From the NCBI GenBank assembly GCA_964567785.1, contig CAZMOK010000002.1:1-64000 (forward strand): DNA of 64,000 bases, in the 5' to 3' direction. Origin of the DNA: CAZMOK01 sp964567785 (lineage in GTDB: Bacteria; Bacteroidota; Bacteroidia; Bacteroidales; JAGOPY01). Below the pieces are notes generated by a model. The model did not search any database and was not told the origin of the DNA. It was given only the letters and a program-made list of their open reading frames with translations. Shown piece after piece: positions 58,856 through 64,000 of the stretch. The translations under genes and the position numbers were made by a program. How positions within the stretch are numbered: the stretch's first letter is position 1; each line of letters starts with the position of its first letter.

Positions 58856-61846
58856 ATGAAGAACAGACTTATACCCCTTGCCATTTTAGTATTGACTGTT
58901 GGATTTGCTGCCCTACTGATCGCTGCTTCTATCACAGAAACTGATGAAAAGAAAAAAACTGCTCCCCAAAATGGGCTGGAGTACATGGATGTACTGCGTA
59001 CCAATCAGAAAACCGGTACAATTTCAGCCAAAGACGTACTCCGTGCCAGGGCACAGGTACAAAAGAGCAAGCAGCAGGCAACAAGGGAATATGATTTTGA
59101 CTGGAAGATTCGCGGTCCTAACAACCTGGCCGGCAGGGTCAGGGCAATCCTTTATGATAACAGGGATGAAACCGGTATGACAATCTATTCAGGAAGTGTC
59201 ATGGGCGGAATGTTCAGGTCTGAAAATGACGGCAACCTGTGGGAAAAGATCAATGTTGACAATGGTAATCTCAGAGTTAGCTGTATTGCCCAGACATCCG
59301 ACGGTGACATCTTTGCCGGTACCGGTGAAGGATATACCGTTGAAGAATACACAGTGCTCGGCGAATGGAATTACTCCGGTGGTTTTATGGGCCAGGGCCT
59401 TTTCAGGTCTACCGACGGAGAAACATTCAGCCTTGTTCCTTCCACCCAGCCCGACGGTGAAAACTGGCAATTCATCAACGAAATTGCAGCCGACGGCGGC
59501 AACAGGCTTTACGCGTGTACAAATACGGGTTTGCATTATACCGACGATAAAGGCGGTAACTGGAGCACAGCAATGACTGCAGAGGGTGAAGAACTCCTCG
59601 GCAACTCCATGGAAGTCAAATTCGGCCCCGACGGACTGGTCATAGCTGAAGTGAATAATCTCTGCTATATCTCCGACGATGGCAACCCGTCGAACTTTAT
59701 CCTTCGTTCCACTGATTCCACTTACGACCTTCCCAATTCAGGGGTAGGACGCCTTGAATTTGCCGTTGCCCCAACTGACGGGAATATAATCTATGCCGTA
59801 GTTGTTACAACCCAGGGGGCGCTAAACGGGGTTTTCAGGTCTGACGACAGGGGTGAGACGTGGAGAGTGATCGGCCCGGGCGGAAGCTCTAATTTCAATT
59901 TATTCAACACAGGTTCGAACACAAGCGACGGACAGGGAATATATAACTGCGCACTTGCCGTTTTCCCCAATGATCCTGATAAGATCCTTGTAGGCGGTAT
60001 AGACACATGGCTGGGCGAAAAATTCGACGAAGAAGGCTATTTTGCCTGGAACCTTGCCTCACGCAGTTTAACATCAACATTTGATGAACGCTACCTGCCC
60101 TCAGGGCAAAACGGATATATTTTCAATCCGAATAACCCCAACGAATTTTTCTGCGTTACAAACGGCGGAATATTCAAAGGCATTGCCGACAACAGCGCAT
60201 CCTTCTTTTTTACTTACCAGAGCATGAACCGCGATCATATAAGCGCACAATTTTACACCGTGGCGCCTTCGGCCGACAAAAAGATTGTTGGCGGGGGAAG
60301 CCAGGATCTGGGCACGCTTGAAATGAACGCGAATCTTATTTCAAGTGATGCAAAGCGGGGAAATGATCTGTGGACCAGCCAGGCAGACATACCGGCCCGT
60401 GATAATGGCGGTTATCTATCATATTCAGTTATTTATCCGGAAGCTGTTCTCTATTCCAAATATCCTCACCCCGACAGGGACGGGAGCATTGAACTATTCG
60501 TAAGAAGGAACGAGTTTGGAGGCGGCCCCGATTGGGCACCTAATTTCTTCGATGACCAATACCGGAGCGACGCTTTCCTCTCACCATTCATGTTATGGGA
60601 AGATTTTGAGAACGAACAGAGCCGCGACTCAGTTAAATATACAGCCATCAGGGATCTTGATGCAGGGGCAACCCTCTGGCTCGAAAGCAACACAATGGGC
60701 CGTAAATTCCCTTACATACTGAACGAACCGCTGGCAGATGGTGACTCAATACAGGTCCAGGATCCGATAACACATAAATTCATTATCGGTGGTGACGACA
60801 GAATCGTTATGACATTGGATGCCATCCGTTTCAATGTCCAGGATCTGGAGTGGTTTACTATTTCAAACCAGGACAACAATGGTTTTGAGGGCACACCACA
60901 GTGCATGGATTTGTCGGGCGACGGGAACCACCTTTTTGTCGGAACCCTGGAAGGAACTCTTTACAGGGTGTCAAACATCAAATACGCCTATGATTTTGAA
61001 ACAGCAGATGTTACCAGTCCTTTTTCTGTAATCTCCACAGCAAGGATACCGGTATATCTTCCCGGAACGAGCGATGAAATTGAGCAGGTTGTCACTTCTG
61101 TTTCAGTAGACCCCAACGACCCCAATAAAGTGGTTATCACACTCGGAAATTACGGAAATGACCACTATGTCTATATGTCGACGAACGCACTGGATGAGAA
61201 TCCGGAATTTGTCTCAATACAGGGAGACCTGCCACAAGCACCGGCATACGCCTCACTGATTGAAATGGATCCGAACAACGACCTGGTGATCCTAGGAACT
61301 GAATATGGTATCTATGTGACAGATAATCTGAATGGAGGTAACACCTCCTGGATGCAACAGAATGGAACAATCGGTGAGGTTCCTGTTATGATGATCAGGC
61401 AGCAGAAGATAAGGAAAGAGGAAGACCAGGTGCCAATAGTCGACCCCAATGGCAATGTAACCTACGAGATCTATCCAGGAAATGACAATTACGGTGTTAT
61501 CTATGCTGCTACCTATGGCAGGGGCATTATAGCACTTGATGAGTTCCAGAAACCTGTCGGTATCTTTGAACCTTCAGCCAATCAGGACAAGGAAGAATCA
61601 CTGCATATTTATCCTAACCCGGCCATTAACAATGCTTTTGTTGAAGTTGAGCTTTCTGAATCAGCCGGGCTGAGCATAAACATCTATGACCTCAGGGGAC
61701 AGGTTGTCAGATCGATCGACAAAGGGATAGTCAATAAAGGCAATTACGTATTTGAAGTAAACAGCCAGGATCTGGCACCGGGCACATATATTATCGAGCT
61801 GAGGAATGAAAGAGATTCCAGGACAGCCAAATTCATTGTTTATTAA
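58856..61846 (+). CDS. T9SS-secreted sortilin/BNR-type beta-propeller protein
   Basis: The 996-residue protein has an N-terminal hydrophobic export segment (IPLAILVLTVGFAALLIAAS). The body contains VPS10/BNR-like propeller repeats with Asp-box motifs, e.g. GGMFRSENDGNLWEKINVDN, GLFRSTDGETFSLVPS, LHYTDDKGGNWSTAMT and VFRSDDRGETWRVIGPGG, probably forming one or two multi-bladed propellers. The last ~80 residues are a T9SS type A sorting domain (LHIYPNPAINNAFVEVELSE; INIYDLRGQVVRSIDKG; LAPGTYIIELRNERDSRTAK). No catalytic residues can be assigned. The gene follows a stack of candidate promoters and is 34 nt before another T9SS cargo gene. Confidence 0.88.
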   Translation: MKNRLIPLAILVLTVGFAALLIAASITETDEKKKTAPQNGLEYMDVLRTNQKTGTISAKDVLRARAQVQKSKQQATREYDFDWKIRGPNNLAGRVRAILYDNRDETGMTIYSGSVMGGMFRSENDGNLWEKINVDNGNLRVSCIAQTSDGDIFAGTGEGYTVEEYTVLGEWNYSGGFMGQGLFRSTDGETFSLVPSTQPDGENWQFINEIAADGGNRLYACTNTGLHYTDDKGGNWSTAMTAEGEELLGNSMEVKFGPDGLVIAEVNNLCYISDDGNPSNFILRSTDSTYDLPNSGVGRLEFAVAPTDGNIIYAVVVTTQGALNGVFRSDDRGETWRVIGPGGSSNFNLFNTGSNTSDGQGIYNCALAVFPNDPDKILVGGIDTWLGEKFDEEGYFAWNLASRSLTSTFDERYLPSGQNGYIFNPNNPNEFFCVTNGGIFKGIADNSASFFFTYQSMNRDHISAQFYTVAPSADKKIVGGGSQDLGTLEMNANLISSDAKRGNDLWTSQADIPARDNGGYLSYSVIYPEAVLYSKYPHPDRDGSIELFVRRNEFGGGPDWAPNFFDDQYRSDAFLSPFMLWEDFENEQSRDSVKYTAIRDLDAGATLWLESNTMGRKFPYILNEPLADGDSIQVQDPITHKFIIGGDDRIVMTLDAIRFNVQDLEWFTISNQDNNGFEGTPQCMDLSGDGNHLFVGTLEGTLYRVSNIKYAYDFETADVTSPFSVISTARIPVYLPGTSDEIEQVVTSVSVDPNDPNKVVITLGNYGNDHYVYMSTNALDENPEFVSIQGDLPQAPAYASLIEMDPNNDLVILGTEYGIYVTDNLNGGNTSWMQQNGTIGEVPVMMIRQQKIRKEEDQVPIVDPNGNVTYEIYPGNDNYGVIYAATYGRGIIALDEFQKPVGIFEPSANQDKEESLHIYPNPAINNAFVEVELSESAGLSINIYDLRGQVVRSIDKGIVNKGNYVFEVNSQDLAPGTYIIELRNERDSRTAKFIVY

Positions 61847-61880
61847 TTAAAAGTTTTAGAAAACATTTTTAACACCAGAT

Positions 61881-64000
61881 ATGATGAAAAAGATCTATTC
61901 TACTTTTCTTCTCCTTCTCGCAGCAGCTTTTCTGAGTGTTACAGCACAGGTAAGGATCTATGCACCCGAATTGGAATCACCTAACGAGGGTGCATTGAAT
62001 CAGCAGCCCAACGTTGTCCTTAGTTGGTATGCCGTAACCGGAGGAAGCTCAGGAATTATCATGTATGACGTTCATCTTGATACCGATCCTGCCTTTTCTT
62101 CCCCGGTTGAATTCGAAGTTGAACTGCAATCCGGTATCGAAATGTCAGAATTGACTTTCGGCGAAACATATTACTGGCGTGTCAGGGCTAAAGACGGTGA
62201 CAACATATCAGACTGGTCAGAAACAAGATCATTTACCGTTTTAAGACGACCAACACTCGACAGGCCCATCGATGCATCTGAGCAGGACCCCGAAACGATA
62301 CTCGAATGGAACCAGGTGACAGGTATAGATTTTTATCAATACCAGATCGATACCGTTTATTGGTGGAATGAAATATCAGGCGCAACAGACAGTGAACTTT
62401 TCGATGGTGCAATACTGTCCGACACTGCAGTTTGGTTTGTGGGAGAGAACGGTACCATACTTTTCTGGAATGGTAATGAATTCGCTGAACAAGAAAGCAA
62501 CACATCAGATGATCTTTTCGCTATCGAAGCAATAAATGATACAATGGTTGTTGCAGCAGGGGAAGATGGCATTATGGTCATATGGAACGGAGCTGAATGG
62601 GCTGAACTGGAAAGCCCTACAGGTGAAGATGTAAACGATATCCTTTTCACTGACGAAATGAATGGCTGGGTCGCTGCAAACGGAGGTGAAATATATTATT
62701 TCAACGGCACAGAGTGGACAGAAATGAGCACTCCCACAACTAAAGATATATATGCTCTTTCACTCCTGGACATGAGCAATGCATGGGCAGCAGGCGAAAC
62801 CGGTACTATCCTGTATTATGACGGAACCGAATGGACCGAGCAGGAAACAGGCACCACCAGGGATATGTACTCAATAGCCATGTTCGAAGGTAATTTGGGA
62901 TGGGCAGCAGGTAAAGCCGGTACAATTCTGCAATTTGACGGTGCAGAATGGATGGAATACGATCATGACCTTACCAACAGGGATATCTATTCCATGATTT
63001 TCCTGGATCCTTCCATGGGTTGGGCCGTTGGCAGAAGCGGAACAATGCTTTATTACGATGTAACCGAATGGATAAAGCCCTCAAGCGGCACTGACCTTGA
63101 CCTCCAAACTGTGTTTTTCATGGATGATATGGGATTTGTTGCAGGAGAAGAGGGTTTCCAGCTATCATACAGTGACGAAGCTTTTAACAGCCCGCTGGCA
63201 ACTCCCGAACAAGTGGCAGGGGACCTTACCTCTGTTGAACTCTCTGAATTGTTCTTTGGCACTGCCTTCTACTGGAGAATGAGGGCAATGCACAGCCAGG
63301 ACACTTCAGACTGGTCGGCACCTTTTTCATTTTATACGGTGGCAGCCCCCGAACTCAACAAACCCAACAATAACAGCACTGATGAACATTTGAATCTAAT
63401 GTTTACATGGGATGCCACCGGTGAAAATGTTTCATATGAAATAGAAATTGATGACGACCCTGAATTCAGCTCATCCATCGACCTTACAACTTCAGAAACA
63501 GAGATCGAAGGAGAGCAACTCAGGTTTGGACTGGAATATAACTGGCGTGTGAGGGCCATTCATACAAAAGATGTTTCCGACTGGTCGGAAGTATGGACCT
63601 TAACAACCATAAACACGGTTGAACTTAACAGCCCGGATAACAATGCAATGGATGTTAAAAAAGTGCCTGTCCTCGAATGGGAAGAAATAGGAGGAGCCCT
63701 TCATTACCAGGTACAACTTGATGATAATGAAGGTTTCGAAGAACCACTTGTTGATGAGGACATTCTGGCACCTGATGTAATACTTATCCTTCCTATCATA
63801 CTGGAAGAAGAAACCCAGTACTACTGGAGGGTCAGGGGTCTTATACCTGTTGATACCACTAACTGGAGCGATACCTGGTCATTCACCACAGTACCACCTG
63901 TGGGTATTGACGAACCGGTCAATGAGCTTCAGTATAATGTATATCCTAACCCGGCAAACGAAGTTCTCTTTATCTCTTCTTCTGCTAATTATGGAGAAGT
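61881..64000 (+). CDS. T9SS-secreted FN3 / Ycf48-like propeller protein, 3' truncated by window edge
   Basis: The frame is open from ATG 61881 (ATG 61884 equally possible) to the window end, 706 full codons. A signal peptide (to about residue 24, LSVTAQ) precedes fibronectin-III-like modules marked by the repeated element FGETYYWRVRAKDGD, FGTAFYWRMRAMHSQ, FGLEYNWRVRAIHTK and ETQYYWRVRGL. Between residues ~159 and 431 lie seven similar blades (e.g. NAWAAGETGTILYYDGTEWT, LGWAAGKAGTILQFDGAEWM), a Ycf48-like propeller that appears to interrupt the second FN3 module. A T9SS sorting domain starts at YNVYPNPANEVLFISS just before the edge. 34 nt after the preceding cargo gene, probably one operon. 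Confidence 0.88.
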   Translation, partial: MMKKIYSTFLLLLAAAFLSVTAQVRIYAPELESPNEGALNQQPNVVLSWYAVTGGSSGIIMYDVHLDTDPAFSSPVEFEVELQSGIEMSELTFGETYYWRVRAKDGDNISDWSETRSFTVLRRPTLDRPIDASEQDPETILEWNQVTGIDFYQYQIDTVYWWNEISGATDSELFDGAILSDTAVWFVGENGTILFWNGNEFAEQESNTSDDLFAIEAINDTMVVAAGEDGIMVIWNGAEWAELESPTGEDVNDILFTDEMNGWVAANGGEIYYFNGTEWTEMSTPTTKDIYALSLLDMSNAWAAGETGTILYYDGTEWTEQETGTTRDMYSIAMFEGNLGWAAGKAGTILQFDGAEWMEYDHDLTNRDIYSMIFLDPSMGWAVGRSGTMLYYDVTEWIKPSSGTDLDLQTVFFMDDMGFVAGEEGFQLSYSDEAFNSPLATPEQVAGDLTSVELSELFFGTAFYWRMRAMHSQDTSDWSAPFSFYTVAAPELNKPNNNSTDEHLNLMFTWDATGENVSYEIEIDDDPEFSSSIDLTTSETEIEGEQLRFGLEYNWRVRAIHTKDVSDWSEVWTLTTINTVELNSPDNNAMDVKKVPVLEWEEIGGALHYQVQLDDNEGFEEPLVDEDILAPDVILILPIILEEETQYYWRVRGLIPVDTTNWSDTWSFTTVPPVGIDEPVNELQYNVYPNPANEVLFISSSANYGE

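Overview
The window comes from a member of the Bacteroidota, most likely a Bacteroidales/Marinilabiliales-type organism (order-level placement is an inference). The evidence is: C-terminal type IX secretion (T9SS) sorting domains on three or four proteins; a GldA-type ABC ATPase; a complete moxR-bat operon; a neighbouring pair that matches the glsA/glsB glycine-lipid acyltransferases; a division/cell-wall (dcw) cluster in the Bacteroidota order, without murF; and repeated promoter elements of the Bacteroidota type (TTTG, 17-21 nt spacer, TAnnTTTG). Shine-Dalgarno sequences are mostly absent, with one striking exception at 38197. MurE carries the DNPR motif of meso-diaminopimelate ligases, so the cell is Gram-negative with a mesoDAP wall. 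I see no tRNA, rRNA, CRISPR array, insertion sequence or prophage, and no gene-free stretch longer than 300 bases. The longest gaps are 10335-10618 and 58602-58855, and both are regulatory.

Layout. 1-2211 is the 3' part of a TPR-CHAT protein. It is followed by a membrane-anchored XRE regulator (2366), mutS2 (3059), a small membrane protein (5555) and a carboxyltransferase plus biotin carrier pair (5993-7905). On the minus strand, 10334-7897 is an apparent operon of glsA, glsB and the ribosome-assembly GTPase gene engB. A divergent regulatory region with phased MraZ boxes separates it from the dcw cluster at 10619-26538: mraZ, rsmH, ftsL-like, ftsI, murE, mraY, murD, ftsW, murG, murC, ftsQ, ftsA, ftsZ and yqeY. 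A minus-strand translation cluster (rplM, rpsI, rpsB, tsf) ends tail-to-tail against it at paired terminators.

From 29506 to 44061 come mixed single genes: an unknown membrane protein, gldA, metK, two T9SS cargo proteins, hutU, a coiled-coil lipoprotein, an ECF-like sigma factor co-transcribed with a membrane glycosyltransferase, tgt, an LpxH-like phosphatase, lptG and ispE. From 44139 to 50075 there is a second string: GH3-family acyl-adenylase, propeller-like protein, deoxynucleoside kinase, kdsB, HU/SPOR fusion, trmB and an alkyltransferase-like protein. 50239-58601 is the eight-gene moxR-bat operon, preceded by four phased TTAACA boxes. The window closes with two large T9SS-exported propeller proteins; the second runs off the end and has a seven-bladed propeller apparently inserted into a fibronectin-like domain.

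The common theme is the cell envelope: peptidoglycan precursors and septation (dcw), lipid A and LPS steps (kdsB, lptG, LpxH-like), unusual aminolipids (glsAB), a periplasmic VWA/TPR system (bat) and surface cargo (T9SS). The most interesting signals are the phased boxes upstream of moxR, the very strong Shine-Dalgarno of the lipoprotein gene, the propeller-in-FN3 architecture, the phased MraZ operator, the queuine transferase lacking its zinc cysteines, and the GH3 acyl-adenylase whose bacterial role is unclear.
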